A DNA stretch of 64,000 nucleotides from Dugong dugon (taxonomy: Eukaryota > Chordata > Mammalia > Sirenia > Dugongidae). Numbering within the stretch: position 1 is the stretch's first letter; every line of letters starts with the position of its first letter. The DNA lies in assembly GCA_030035585.1 (NCBI GenBank), contig CM057460.1, positions 134,090,714 through 134,154,713 of the forward strand. The letters run 5' to 3'. The position numbers were made by a program, and so were the translations under genes. Positions 38,005 to 50,511 of this stretch are shown here, one piece after another. Below the pieces are notes generated by a model. That model was not told the DNA's origin and searched no databases. It worked only from the letters and a program-made list of their open reading frames with translations.

Positions 38005-39894
38005 GTATGTGTGTAAAGTTATGTATATTTATTTTCTCAATAATTCAAGCATAAGTGTTTGAATTATTCTGAATAATACAGATAATTTTCTAAAATCTGT
38101 ACTTTTGCCTACTGTTGGAAAGGCTTAGTCATAAAATCCAAGAAATGACCCTATTTTTAAGCAGGAAGGAAGAAAGGCTAGGATAAAGAGGATTTGACTA
38201 AGGGATGGTTTAAAAAAAAAAAAAGAAGAAGGTATTATTACGTACATCTAGATTAAAGGAAACTAATCCAATTGAAATCTTCTTTTAAGGTGGTGCCAGA
38301 AGGGAATTTATTTCTCTTTGTCGTAATGTTAGGACTTGAAATAACTTACCTAGTAATTAGTTACTTCATGGGAAATAAAAATCTTATTTGTGTTTGCATT
38401 ACCAAAACTGAAGGCAAAGAAGCCAAAATGTGGTAGACCACTTCTCATCTGTCCACAATGGTAGATGTTTATCTCTGTTTCTTCCTAAATGCTGCATGTG
38501 TATCTAGATGAGCCTGAGGTTTTCTGCCAAAGAATACAGGACTGATTTTTACTATCCGGCAAATCACACTGCTCCCAGCTATTGCATCTGGCTTGGTGAC
38601 CCTCACTATGCAGTTCATTTTGGACAGGGATTGTTCGACATGATTTCCATTGCCCCCAAAAGTAAATAAATTACAAATTGGTGTAAAACTTCCGGCTTTC
38701 TTTCAGGTAAGTTGTTTTCTGTAGCTCTATTCATAGTACACAAACACTCTCCAACATTTTAATTTTATGAGAACTTCACCCCTGTCATCAAGTCAAATAT
38801 AAAGTCAAAAGACTGCAATCTCTCTTTCACTTCTCCATCCCTTTGAGAGAGAGACCCTGAGGCAAGATATGGATGTAGGTAAAAGGTCTTTTTTGTGTAA
38901 AAAGTAAGGCTTCATTGATTATATTGCCTGTGTTTAGAAATATCCCCATGGTGTTCAATTTCTTTCTTCACATCAAACCGTGGAAATTTCTAGCATCTAA
39001 CAATAAAATCCTGATGTTTCCTGTAGGATTCTTGGTGACTGCTACTACTGTATCTGAATTACAACTTGTGAAATAATGTAAGCAACTGACTCATATTCTA
39101 TTAATAAAGGAAATTCTCCTGCTGGGTTCAAGTCAGTCTCAAAACGTCTAAACAAAGAACAGTTGTCTTGGGTTTATGATGGCATTCTTAGTTCTGTTTG
39201 TACAAAGGTAGATCTAAGTGATACTGCCTTGAGAATTTGGTATAAACTATCTCCATTTAATGGGAGCAGAAACTAAAGCAAATTTTTTCTTCTTTAGAAT
39301 GTTATCTTACATATGCAAAAATTTCCATTGATAACTGAAGTGCTGTCATTTAATGAGAAAGTACAGAATCTATACCTTGGATGTGTTTTTAAGCGGGATA
39401 TAGGAGGGGCTCTTGCTGGTTTGTATATCTTTGGTCATAAGTAGAGAGAAGTTTCCCTTAAGTATTGATTTTTGGATCAGCTACGTCAAAAACAGTGGGG
39501 AACTTTAAAAATGATACAGATTTGAGACACCAGTTTCAAGGATTCTCATTTTGTCAGTCTGAAGCAAAGCTTTCAAATCAGTGTTACTTATTAGTCTTTC
39601 ATTGGTTTTCAAGGTATGCCATGTTTGGGAAACAGTTTTGAAATCCATAGGATACTTTATTCTTTCCTATCATGCTTTTTAATGAAAACATAAAGAAATA
39701 TAACAATGACCTCTAATTATGCCAAAAATAAGTAGCCCAGTGCTTTATTTATCCATTTATTTTTTCAAAGCAAATGCTGTAGCTGCAAAGCACTAGATTA
39801 TTAAGGAACAGCCAGCTCAAGATAAGCTTATGAAACGTGTCAAATGTGTCTTACATATCCTTCAGCCCTCGCTTTATCCATGGTTGCCTAGGTG
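38005..39894. other. Stretch without recognised gene; one splice-like motif
   Basis: I find no exon with supporting homology. At 38697-38712 there is CTTTCTTTCAG|GTAAG, a fused acceptor-donor motif described separately. Confidence 0.4.
38694..38712 (+). promoter_or_regulatory. Recursive-splice-site-like motif
   Basis: A pyrimidine tract ending TTTCAG (acceptor, to 38706) is immediately followed by GTAAGT (donor, 38707-38712). This is the zero-length-exon signature of recursive splicing. It would only be meaningful if a + strand intron spans it, which the sequence does not show. Confidence 0.3.
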
Positions 39895-40290
39895 CCTGTA
39901 CCAGTCAAGATGAACTAGGTTATACTGTGGAATAAAACAGTGCCCAAATCTTAGTGACTTAATACAGCAAACTTTATTTCTTACTCACGCTACAGCTCCA
40001 TTACGATCGGTTGCAGCTCTGCTCCGCAGCATTTTCCTTGGGGCCCAGGCTGACAGAGCAATTTCTGTCTAGAACATCGCTGATATTTGTGGCAGAGCTA
40101 CAAAGAAGACATGGTGAACCATGCACACGCTCTTAAAGCTTCTCCCCAGAGAGGGTCACATGCCATGCCTGAATTCAATGGACAAGGATGCATAATCCCC
40201 CCACAGGGAGGGGTATCAAATATCTGTGAATCAGAGTGCACCACAAAATTCTCTTTAGGAAACAAATAGTGCTGATCTTAAACAAACAAA
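39895..40290. repeat. Ancient mammalian interspersed repeat, unassigned
   Basis: Blocks like GCAAACTTTATTTCTTACTCAC, CAGGCTGACAGAGCAATTTC and GAGGGTCACATGCC are of a mammalian repeat type. The family is not assigned. Confidence 0.45.
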
Positions 40291-40295
40291 CAAAA

Positions 40296-41620
40296 AAAAG
40301 TATTTATTGAGTACCTACTATGTTCCAGACACTATCTATACACTGGAAATACAGCAGTAAATGAAAACGATGAAATCTTGTGCTTTCATTGAAGCAGGAG
40401 GGGAGAAAGAATTAAAAATAAACATTCTGTTTTGAATAAAAACAAATGAGGATAAGGGAATGAGAGTAATGGGAGTGCTGGGAGTTCTACTTAGACAGGG
40501 TAGTCAAGAAAGTGACCTGTGCGGAGGTATTTGAGTATAAAACTGAAAGAAGCAAATGAAGGTCATTCTAAGACCTGGAAGCAGGAGAATTTGAGACAGA
40601 AAGAGCAGCAATTACAAAGGCCTTATGGCAAGAAGGAGCCCTGGTGATCAGTGGTTAAGAGCTCGGCTGCTAACCAAAAGGTCAGCCGTTCGAATCCATC
40701 AGTTGCTCCTTGGAAACCCTATGGGGCAGTTCTACTGTGTTCTATAGGGTTGCAATGAGTCAGAATCGACTCAGTGGCAATGGGTTTGGTTTGGTTGGGT
40801 TTTAAGGCAAGAACATGGGTGGCCTGACTGAGAAGCTGCAAGAAGGTCAGGGTGTCTGGAAAGGAGTGAGCCAATGGAAGTGGGAAATTAGGTGGGAGAG
40901 GTAGCCAGGAACATGATTATGTAGGGTCTTGCAGACCATAACAAGGAATTTGAATTTGCTTACAATGAGAAGGGAAGCCACCACAGAATTTGAGCAAGGG
41001 AGGGTCATGATCACATTTATGTACATATTTTACATCTTTCCAGGGACTGTTTGAATATAAACTATAGAGAAGCAAGAGTGGAAGAAGAGTGACCAGTTAG
41101 GAAGCTATTGCAGGTAGTTAAAGGGAGAGGTGTTGATGGTTTGGACCAAGGTGATGGTAAGCAGAAATGGTAATAAGTAGTCATTTTTAGGGCATGTTGT
41201 AGAAATAGACTGGCAGGATTTGTTGACGTGTTGGATGTGAGTTTTGAGAGAAAGAGAAGAGTCAAGGATAACTCTCAGGCGTCAGCCTGAACAACTGGGT
41301 AAATGGAGTCCATTTCCTGGATTGGAAACATGAAAGAGAGCTGGGAGAGAATCAAAAGTTTGTTTTTAGATGAAATAAGTTTAGGTTGCCTATTAGACCT
41401 CCAAGGTTGGGTATATAATTCTGAAGTACAAGGGAGAGTCTGGTTGGAGTCATAAATTAGAGAGCCACAAGATGAATGAGATCACTTAGGAAATAAGTGG
41501 AGATAGAAATGAGAAGAGGTCTAGGATTGAACCCTAGGGTCCTCCAAAATTTTGGAGGTTGAGGAGGGGAGAGGATCATGCAAGGAGTAAAAGAAGTGAG
41601 TGAGGTAGAGGGAAAATCCT
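40296..41620 (-). mobile_element. L2 (CR1-clade) LINE, minus strand, with reverse transcriptase remnant
   Basis: From left to right the + strand carries the reverse complement of the L2 tail (TTTATTGAGTACCTACTATG), the region encoding the conserved AGAGCAGCAATTACAAAGGCC block, the TTGAGCAAGGGAGGGTCATG block, and finally part of the reverse transcriptase ORF (GAGATCACTTAGG ... GAGAAGAGGTCTAGG at 41480-41530). It is old, fully decayed and interrupted by an AfroSINE at 40635-40805. Confidence 0.78.
40635..40805 (+). mobile_element. AfroSINE, short form, with target duplication
   Basis: GGAGCCCTGGTGATCAGTGG, CTAACCAAAAGGTCAGCCG, box B CGTTCGAATCC, CCCTATGGGGCAGTTCTAC and CAGAATCGACTCAGTGGC are present. 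GGCAAGAA flanks it at 40627-40634 and 40806-40813. Confidence 0.94.
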
Positions 41621-41639
41621 GTAATTTCATCTTTGACCC

Positions 41640-42160
41640 ATGATATTTAGAATTTCCTAGATTTTTTTATCATTACTGATTTCTAATTTAAATTGTTCGT
41701 GGTCAGAGAATATACTTTGTATCTTTTGATCCTGATAATTTTATTGAGACTTGTTTAATGGCCCAGCACATCGTCTGTCTTTGACAGTGCACTATGAGCA
41801 TTTGAAAGGAAAATCTGTATTCTCAGAGACTTTTTGAACATAGTGTTCTATAAATGCCATCAAGATTTATTTTTGTTGCTCAGATCCTCTATATTATCAC
41901 AGGGTTTCTGTCTAGTTGTTCTATCATTTGCTTATAACCCATTGCCCTCATTCCAACTCATAGTGACCCTACAGGGCAGAATAGAACTGCTCCATACAGT
42001 TTCCACAGAGCAGCTGGTGGATTCAAACTGCCAACCTTTTGGTTTGCAGCCATCTCTTAACCACTGTGCCATGAGGGCTGCTGATAGAAGGATGTTGAAG
42101 TCTCCCATACCACAGGAGTTCACCTGAGACTCATGCAGGTTCATACTAACAATTAGGGGA
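41640..42160 (-). mobile_element. Old L1 fragment, minus strand, with an antisense AfroSINE inside
   Basis: TTCGTGGTCAGAGAATATAC, then TTTATTGAGACTTGTTTAATGG, then GTTCTATAAATGCCATCAAG, then TCTGTCTAGTTGTTCTATC is antisense L1 ORF2. The SINE at 41934-42084 splits it. Confidence 0.72.
41934..42084 (-). mobile_element. AfroSINE, short form, minus strand
   Basis: AACCCATTGCCCTCATTCC, ACTCATAGTGACCCTACAGG, CAGCTGGTGGATTCAAACTG and CTCTTAACCACTGTGCC are the reverse complement of the SINE tail, body and tRNA head. Confidence 0.9.
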
Positions 42161-42849
42161 TGCTCCTCTTGCCATTCTGGGATTCCCCTCTCACCCTCCA
42201 GCCCATGGAGACTCATTTTCCTCATCCATCTGGCCAGAAATATGGGATACCTCTTGGAGTTTTAGCTGCTTATAGTGCTGCTGCTGCTGTAGCATTCCAA
42301 GGCCAGGGCCTTCCCTGGGGGCAAAGACACAAGAGAAGAGAGAAAAAAATTGAGAAATTTACCCCTATGCTATCACTTCTACAAGTTTTTACTTCCTTCT
42401 ACGATCTGCCTACTTTGTTTACTCTTCAGAGTCCTCAGGTAGTTGTTTGTTTGTTGTTGTTTTATTTTGTTTTGCTTGTATTTTTGTCCAGCATTTTTAG
42501 TTGTAATCAGTGACAGGGATGGAGCTTAGGGAGTTTATGCCATCATACTGGCACTGGAACTCCCAAGAAGTTCTTACTTTTACAGAGGAAAAACTTCCAT
42601 CTTTTCACCAGGGATTCTGAATTTTGTGTTTCATCCAATAAGACCTTCCTCATCCCAAGAATATTAAAATATACCTTTTGACTATATTTTCCATTTTGTC
42701 AATTGTGCTGGTCTATTCCATTTTTAAACATCTTCTTGATGCAATCTTATTAATTTATACCATTTAGTCTACAATTTTGATTTTCAAAATTACTCAGTGT
42801 AAAAATGTTCTCTTATTACTTTAAAAATTCCTATATTTGACCAATTCCT
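42161..42849. other. Stretch without gene
   Basis: No exon is supported. A short CTGCTGCTGCTG run lies at 42282-42292, and 42440-42475 is T/G-rich. The right end grades into antisense L1. Confidence 0.4.
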
Positions 42850-44040
42850 GAATTTCTAGTTTTGCTCTCTATATCATTCTGATTTCTTTTATTACCGATT
42901 GGACTTCTCAAAGGTTTGTTTCTTGTAATGAAATGACATTTTCAAAAAGACAACATTTGATTTTACTGATATGCTTTATATTGCTTTTATTTTCTATTTT
43001 AATTAATTTCTCTTTCTATCCTTTAAATCCCTCACTTCTACTTTCCTTGGGTATGTTTTCTCTGGCTTCTTGTGTTCTATCTTGTTGTCATGGACTGAAT
43101 TGTGTCCCCAAAAAATATCTGTCAGTTTGACTTCCCAGTATTGAGTGGTGGCCACCATTTTGTCATCTGATGCAATTTTCCTGTGTGTTGTAAATCCTAT
43201 CTCTATGATGTTAATGAGATGGGATTAGCGGCAGTTATGTAGACTCAGTCTGTGAGATTAATCTGCAATTTAAGCAATCTCTTCTGAGATATAAAAGAGA
43301 GAAGTGAGCAGAGAGACAAGGGGACCTCATATCACCAAGAAATCAGCACTGGGAGCAAAGCATGTCCTTTGGACTTGCGGTTCCTGTGCAAAGAAGCTCC
43401 TAGACCACAGGAAGATTGATGATAAGGACCTTCCTCCAGAGTCGACAGAGACAGAAAGTCTTCCCTTTGAGCTAGGGCCCTAAATTTGGACTTCTAGCAT
43501 ACTAGACTGTGAGAGAATAACAAATGTCTGTTTGTTAAAGCCATCCACTTGTGGTATTTCTGTTAGAGCAGCACTAGATGACTAAGACACTTATATTTTC
43601 TAGCTTCTTATGTTCTCTAGTTTCTTTCTCTGGCTTCTTATATTATTTGGTTCATTTGTATTTATATTTAGTTTATTAAATACTTTTAAGCCTAGATTTT
43701 TTTTTCTCCTGATTATCATTTTGCATGTTTTAAAATTTCCAAGTGAATAGATTTTACGGTTTTAGTTTCTTTCTCCCCACTCCCCACTCCCCCATTGTTT
43801 TGGAGTTAATTTTCTATTTTATTTCATTTTGGTTTGAGGATGTGTTGCTATGGTTTCTGATTTTGCAAGTTTATTGGAATTTTATTTTTAGCCTAATATG
43901 TGATCTCCAATTGTGAATGCGCCTTATGTGTTTGAGAAAATGTTCTCTTTATAAATACACATCTTATCTGTTCAAACATATTGTTATGTCCTTTATATGA
44001 TCATACATATTTTTTGTCTGTTTATTTCTGAGAAATATTC
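42850..44040 (-). mobile_element. Old L1 fragment, minus strand, interrupted by an LTR
   Basis: CAACATTTGATTTTACTGATATG, then TTTCTATTTTAATTAATTTC on the left and TTTTAGCCTAATATGTGATC on the right read as antisense L1 ORF2 in consistent order. The LTR 43086-43589 sits between them. It is separate from the fragment at 41640, because the same ORF2 portion (the TGGTCAGAG/TATGTGATC area) occurs in both. Confidence 0.7.
43086..43589 (+). mobile_element. MLT1-like solo LTR, full length
   Basis: It starts TGTCATGGACTGAATTGTG and ends CTAGATGACTAAGACA, with internal blocks shared with 24881 and 33689. The flanks CTTGT (43081-43085) and CTTAT (43590-43594) match at 4 of 5, as for a 5-bp target duplication. 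Confidence 0.88.
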
Positions 44041-44590
44041 TTTTTTTTACTTTTACTTCAGGTGAAGGCTTACAGAACAAATAGTTTCTCATGAAACAGT
44101 AGTACACATATTATTTTATGACATTGGTTAACAACCCCACAATATATCAACCCTCTCCCTTCTCAACCTTTTTTTTTTTTTTTTTGGTGAAAATATACAT
44201 AGCCAAAGATACACCATTTCAAAAATTTCTACATGCACAGTTCAGTGACATCGACTGCACTCTTCCAATTGTGCTGCTATTCTCACTTTAGATGAAGGCT
44301 TAAAGAATAAAATAGTTTCTCATTTAACAGTTAGTACACATGTTGCCCTATGACAATGGTTAACAACCTCACTACACATCAACCCTATCCTTACTCAACC
44401 TTGGATTCCCTGTCACCAGCTTTGCTGTCCCCGTCTGCCTTCTGGCCCTTGTCCCTGGACTGCTGTCCCTCCTTAGTCCCATTTGGTTTTATGGGGCTGT
44501 CCACTCCCCGGCTGAACGGTGAACCTCGGAAATGACTTCACCACTGAGCTAAAAGGGTGTCTTGGGGCCATGCTCTCGGTGCTGAGAAAT
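44041..44590 (-). mobile_element. L1 3' UTR, minus strand
   Basis: This is the reverse complement of the 3' end of the L1 at 14760-23113. It has one end module at 44048-44165, a T-run at 44170-44186, the spacer, and the second module at about 44285-44410, then upstream 3' UTR (CTTCACCACTGAGCTAAAAGG near 44545). The rest of the element is missing by 5' truncation. Confidence 0.85.
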
Positions 44591-45136
44591 ATTTTTTAAA
44601 GTCTCCTAAATTAGGTTCCTTTCTTGTTGCTGGACTGGTCCCAGAGTATGCATCCCAAAGCACCTATGGATTGCATTTTTCATGATTTTCTATAACCTCT
44701 GGAACCAGCTCAGGGCTCCAAAGGGAGAGATGTGGGAAGACAACGTACAAAGGTCTTTAATATAATGCCTGTTGCATCATCTCTTTGCTTCCCTAGCTAG
44801 AGCCAGATCAGCAGTAAACTTGGCTAGCTAGTCTCTCTCTCTGGCGGTAACTGCATGCAATTAACAAGCAAAGCCATGTCTCTATACAGGACACTATAAG
44901 TTACCTTATGTGAAGAAGAAAAAAAAGGAAATTCCCTGGTGAAAGTCTTTGTATATCCTCAGAGCACTCATTTACTTCCATAAGACACAAATTTCTAAAC
45001 TGTTAAACGACTAAACAACTTTGACAATAGTATCTCCTTTTCAAGGGAAGAAAGGTTGTACTTGTAAAGATGTTGAAAATGCCATGGCTTCAGAGAAAAT
45101 TTTTCCTAAGTAAAGTAAAGTTTATAGTTCACAGAA
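44591..45136. other. Stretch without recognised feature
   Basis: No gene or repeat is recognised. Confidence 0.4.
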
Positions 45137-45332
45137 GCAGCCCTAGTGGCACAGTCGTTAAGCACTCTGGGGCTAACCAAAAGGTCAGCAGTTCAAACCC
45201 ACCAGCTGCTCTTCTGGAGAAAGATGTGGCAATTTGCTTCCATAAAGATTTACAGCCTTGGAAACCCTATGTGGCAGTTCTCCTCTGTCCTGTGGGGTCA
45301 CTATGAGTTGGAATCAACTCAACCGCAACAGG
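45137..45332 (+). mobile_element. AfroSINE, long form, with 15-bp target duplication
   Basis: GCAGCCCTAGTGGCACAGTCG, GGTCAGCAGTTCAAACC, AAAGATGTGGCAATTTGCTTCC, CCTTGGAAACCCTATGTGG and TTGGAATCAACTCAACCGC are present. TTATAGTTCACAGAA is exact at 45122-45136 and 45333-45347. Confidence 0.96.
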
Positions 45333-45449
45333 TTATAGTTCACAGAATATATATACATCAGATAATTTTTACTAGTAATTATCCTGGGAAAAAAGTAAGA
45401 AAGATATGATTAGCATCTCTATTCTGATACCCACTAAGTACCAAAGATC

Positions 45450-45555
45450 ATAAAAGATTCATTCAAGGTTATATAGCTAGTAAGTAATGGAGCCAGTATT
45501 GGAATACATATCTTATGACTCTTAGTTTCAAGTTATTTTCACTTTATCATAGCAG
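45450..45555 (+). repeat. MIR fragment
   Basis: AGGTTATATAGCTAGTAAGTAATGG then AGCCAGTATTGGAATACA is the MIR 3' half. Confidence 0.6.
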
Positions 45556-45679
45556 CCTCCTACAACCTCAATTTTCATGAGAAAATTCTCCCTGGGTTCC
45601 AATTCATATATCTGATGACGTTTTGAAAATGAGGAATTCTTCAAATGTAGTTGTTGAATAAATATTTGTTGCTTTTAAT

Positions 45680-46170
45680 GGAATGCACTGGATCTCTTCC
45701 AGTTGCCCCTTTTACCCTTTCCACCATGCTCTGAACACCAGGAGGCTGACTTAACTATAGCATCATAGGCTCCCTTGCCCTCTGACATTCGGTAGGGTTG
45801 GCCAATAGGAGCACCACCAGGAGACCCAGTGAAGGAAGAGAGTGAGGCCCAGGCATTTATTTCTCTCACTCCCACCTCTCAGATTGCTGTGAGCTGGCTA
45901 TGTACCTGAACTGAAGATTCCAGGTCTTGTAAGGGGCCCTTTCACCCAGTTCTCTTTTTCTCTGTGTTTAAGTAGCATTTTCCTTCCTTTGCCCTCTCTG
46001 GCCTAGAGAGGGAGTTGTTCGCTACTGTTACTTACCCCAAGTACTTCACTATCCCCTGTGGTTTCCCTACACCCTGCAATGCCTTTGTAAATTGTCCCTT
46101 TCTTAAACAATCCTCAAATTATCTAATTTGAAAGTGCTGTTTCTTGCAAGGATGCTGACTGATAAAGGGA
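45680..46170 (+). repeat. Ancient mammalian interspersed repeat, unassigned
   Basis: Blocks such as CACCACCAGGAGACCCAG, CTGTGAGCTGGCTATGTACC, TTAAACAATCCTCAAATTATC and the end GGATGCTGACTGATA belong to a repeat type common in mammals. I cannot name it with confidence. Confidence 0.5.
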
Positions 46171-47639
46171 ACATATTACTCTTCAGGTATATAGCTTAAG
46201 TAAAAAAAGATGGGGTGAAGGGATAAGTTTCCTAGCCAAGCCAAAAGCTATTCATATACTAACATCTGATTAATATAGTTTTGGAAAGGCGTTGACTCTT
46301 TTAATATATTCTTCATTTGGGATTACACATTTTCTGGACCCAAATCATAATCAGATCCAAAAGATTTCTAATACTTTATATATTGTTAATAACATTTCAC
46401 AGTAACAGAAAAAGAAAAAAGAAAAACAATCATTTCAGTTTCCAAAGCAGAGAGAAAAACCAGTGCATTACTCCTAAATCACTCTGTTGCCATGCAGACG
46501 TCTTTACACCACCACCCTTAGAAGAGTTAGGTTCCTTTGATCCTGAGGCTAATTAAAGCAAGCATGGGAGCTACAAGGGCTTACTTCCAAAAGTCAATGT
46601 AAGAAGAGAGTGGAGTTAATGATTTATTATGTGTTAACGAAGGGATTGAAACAATGCATTTTCAGCAGGTGTCTACATGTACAAGAGGGTTCACACACAA
46701 ACACATACATATACACATATGACCAGAAAAGAAAACCAGTGAAGAAAATGGTATGAGTCTCAGAATTCGTTGTGGCGCTTAGGGACTATACAGGAATGGA
46801 GGCTATTACTTTTCTCTGAGCCAGAGCAGGGTGATACGCTGACATGTTTGGTATTTTCTGCCAGTTGGCCACAATTAGGGTGGGTGGGAAAATATGCTTC
46901 ATTCCCATTCCCCTCCCTTATTCCCCTGCCATGGATTAATTTTTAACATAATGCCATAAGGAATATTATAATTCAAAAAATAAGAACCGAGTCAAGCTAC
47001 ATAATCGCTTAATCAATACAGGATAGGTTTCCACTGCCAACGTGCAGAGGAGCTTCGTCCTCCAGTGGATTTGTTTTCCTGTTGTTTGTACAGGAGTAAA
47101 ACTATATTGTTTTGTTTGCATTTTAATAAGAAGGGAAATTGAAAACTAAAATATAATGGCTGAAGTTACTGAAGGGTATGAAGTGGAGAAAAATAAGGCT
47201 GAGTCTTTCATGCTCACAATTTTCAGTTTTAAAAGAATCTCCTTGTCATCCAAGATAAGGAGATAAAGTAGTCCACTAGAAATTTAAGTTTTAAAATTCG
47301 TGTCTTTGGACAATTATTGTGGGCTGCTATTTCCTTGGTTCTGTTTTAGCTGCGTAACAGATACTTCCCCAGACCACCAACTTAGGGGTACGGGCATGGA
47401 ACAATTAATAGCAAAACAGTTTGTCAGTGCATCAGCCTTTCTAGGAATTTGAAACGAGGGAGATAAGAGTAAGCATTTAGAAACTAAAATTATGATTGCT
47501 AAACTTAACATTTTTTCCTAGTTTCTAAAAGTAAAGAGAAGTAACTATATTTTAAATAAAAATTGATATATTGAGAACCAAATGATTCAAAATATTATTT
47601 AACACTATAACTACAATTGCTATTTGAACAAAAAATAGT
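46171..47639. other. Stretch without gene
   Basis: No supported exon. A short ACACAT-type low-complexity run lies near 46692-46720. Otherwise it appears single copy. Confidence 0.4.
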
Positions 47640-48208
47640 TTACTTCTGTCAGAAAAGATGGCAAAGAAATGAGAAACACACATTAAAAGCAGAAGAGAAA
47701 AATGGCATGAAAAAAGACCAAATGTATTAGCTTGATGATAAATGGCATAATGACTTACTAAATTAACAAGATGGCAGCAGGAATGTTCATACTAATATCA
47801 GGCAGAGTTGAATTCAACTGAAAGTGTTAAGTTGGTAACAATGCAGGTTAAAATCCACAAAGAAGTTCTAATCTTTATAATTCCTTATTAGTCAAAATGA
47901 TAATAATAATTACTGTGGATAAAATCTAAAATTACAGAGAATAAAGGATAAATTTACAGGGATACAATGATAGTGGGAGATGACATTGCACATTCAATCT
48001 TGTATGAACCAAAAAGACAAAAGTTAGCCATGAATACAAAAGATTTAAATAACAACATTTTACAGACTGAATTAATAGATATACATATATCAAATGTCAA
48101 ACCCTAGAAACAGACAAATGCTTTTTATGCTATTTTTTTTTTTTGAGGATCCGTAGACATTCCCAGAAACTTACCGTATTTTTTTTAATAAAAAAAAATA
48201 CCTACTAG

Positions 48209-49932
48209 GCACTTCACCAAAGAAGACTTTCAGGCAACTAACAGATACATGAGGAAATACTCTAGATCATTAGCCAATCAAAATTACAATGAGATACCAT
48301 CTCACCCTGACATTATTAAAACTAATCAAAAAAATAGAAAATAACAAAGAGAGGTTGCCAGCATTTGGAACTCTTATGCACTGCTGGTGGGAATGTAAAA
48401 TGGTACAACTACTATGGAAAACGAAATGGCACCCCCTTAAGAAGCTAGAAATAGAAATATCATACAATTCAGCAATCCCACTACTAGAAATACATCCTAG
48501 AGAAATGAAAGCTGTCACACAAATAGACATATGCACACTCATGTTCATGGCAGCATTATTTACAATAGCAAAAAGATGGAAACAACCTAAGTGCTCATCT
48601 ACAGATGAATAAATAAACAAATTATGGTACATACACACAATGGAATACTATGCAACAATAAAGAACAACAATGAATCCGTGAAACATCTCACAAATGGAT
48701 GAATCTGGAGGGCATTGTGCTGAGTGAAATAGGTCAATCACAAAAGGATAAATATTGTATGAGACCACTATTATTAACACCCAAGAAAAGATTTACTCAC
48801 AGAATAAAATAATCTTTGATGGTTATGAGGGAGGAAAAGATGGGGAGGGGAAATCACTAACTAAATAGCAGACAACTGTTAACTTCGGCGAAGGGAAAGG
48901 CAGCACAGAATATAGGGTAAGTCAGCACAGCTTGATCAAGGCAAAGTCATAGAGACTTCCTAGACACATCAAAACACCTTGAGAGACCAGGTTACTGGGG
49001 CTGAAGGCTGGGGACCATGGTCTTGGGGGACATCTAGGTCAATTGACATAACATAGTTCATAAAGAAAATGTTTTACATCCTACTTTAGTGAGTAGTGTC
49101 TGGGATCTTAAAACCTTGCGAATGGCCATCTAAGATCCATCTATTTGTCCCATGATGTTCAGAGCAAAGGACAATGAAGAAACCAAAGACACAAGGAAAA
49201 TATTAGTCCAAAGGACTAATGGAGCCCTGGTGGCATAGTGGTTAAGAGCTTGGCTGCTAAACAAAAGGTCAGCAGTTCAAATCCACCAGCCACTCCTTGG
49301 AAACCCTATGGGGCAGTTCTACTCTGTCCTATAGGGTTGCTATATGTCAGAATTGACTCACTGGCACCTAACACCAGCCACAAAGGACTGATGGACCACA
49401 TGAATCACAGCCTTCACCAACCTGAGCCCGGAAAAACTAGATGGCGCCTGGCTATCACCACTGACTACTCTGACAGGGATCACAACAGAGGGTCCTAGAT
49501 ACCGCAGGAGAAAAATGTAGAACAAAATTCAAATTCACAAAAAAAGACCAGACTTATTGGTCTGACAGAGACTGGAGGAACCCCCGAGACTACGGTCCTC
49601 CAACACCCAAAGTTCGCCTTTCAGCCAAAGACTGGAGAGGCCTATAAAACAAACAATAACACACATGAGTAATGTGCTTCTTAGTTCGATCAAGTATACA
49701 AAACCAAAATGGGCAACACATATCCAAAAGCAAGAACGAGAAGGCAAGGAAGAACAGGAAAACTGGATAAATGGACATGGAGTACCCAGGGTGGAAAGGA
49801 AAAGGGGAGAGTACTGACACATTGTGGAAATTGCAACCAATGTCACAAAACAATTTTTGTTTAAACTTTTGAATGAGAAACTAATTTGCGCTGTAAACTT
49901 TTACCTAAAACACAATAAAATTTCTTTTAAAA
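48209..49932 (+). mobile_element. L1 LINE, 5'-truncated, with target duplication and nested SINE
   Basis: The ORF2 C-terminus (48289-48612, frame with [33 protein letters not shown]) is followed by a 3' UTR ending in AATAAAATTTC. ACCTACTAG flanks it at 48200-48208 and 49933-49941. The usual CWRGCG knuckle is deleted ([20 protein letters not shown]). An AfroSINE sits at 49221-49380. Confidence 0.92.
49221..49380 (+). mobile_element. AfroSINE, short form, with target duplication
   Basis: GGAGCCCTGGTGGCATAGTGG, GGTCAGCAGTTCAAATCC, CCCTATGGGGCAGTTCTAC and ATTGACTCACTGGCACC are present, and the tail ends with ACACCAGCCA. CAAAGGACTAATGG (49209-49222) and CAAAGGACTGATGG (49381-49394) flank it. Confidence 0.95.
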
Positions 49933-50101
49933 ACCTACTAGTTTCTCAAAAGTAGAATTATTACAGGTCATATTCTCTGACCTAAGTGAATTCAATGCTA
50001 GAAATAAACATGAAAATTAGAAACAAAACATAAACTTCTTTATTAAACAATACTCAGATTCAAGAGATAATCAAAATCACAATTACAGAACTTCATAATT
50101 A

Positions 50102-50511
50102 TGTTGTGGTACCTTAACAGAAATAGCACAGTGGGTGACTTTAAAAAGCAGAAATTTATTTTCTCACATTGCAGAAGGCTAGAAGTCCAAATTCAGGGCA
50201 TGGCTCTAGGGAGAATTCTTTCTTTGTCTATTTCAGCTTCTAGTAGGCTTCAGTCCTTGGAGTTTCTGGGCTTGTAGATGCATCTGCTGTGTGTCTGGCT
50301 TCATACGGTGTCTTTTCCCTGTGTGTGTATCTCTTGTCTATTCTGCTCTTTTTAGAACTCAGAAGTGATTAGGTTTAGGACCCACCCTACTCTGTCATGG
50401 TCTCATTAACATAACAAACAAAAAACCTTATTTCCAAACAGAATCACATCTACAGGTACAGGAGCCACGATTTCAACACGTGTTTTGGGGGACACAATTC
50501 AATCCCTAACA
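50102..50511 (-). mobile_element. MLT1-like LTR, minus strand
   Basis: CTTAACAGAAATAGCACAG, GCAGAAATTTATTTTCTCAC and the end GACACAATTCAATCCCTAACA are the reverse complement of the LTR class at 25597-26002. The target duplication is not clear and the left end is altered. Confidence 0.8.
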
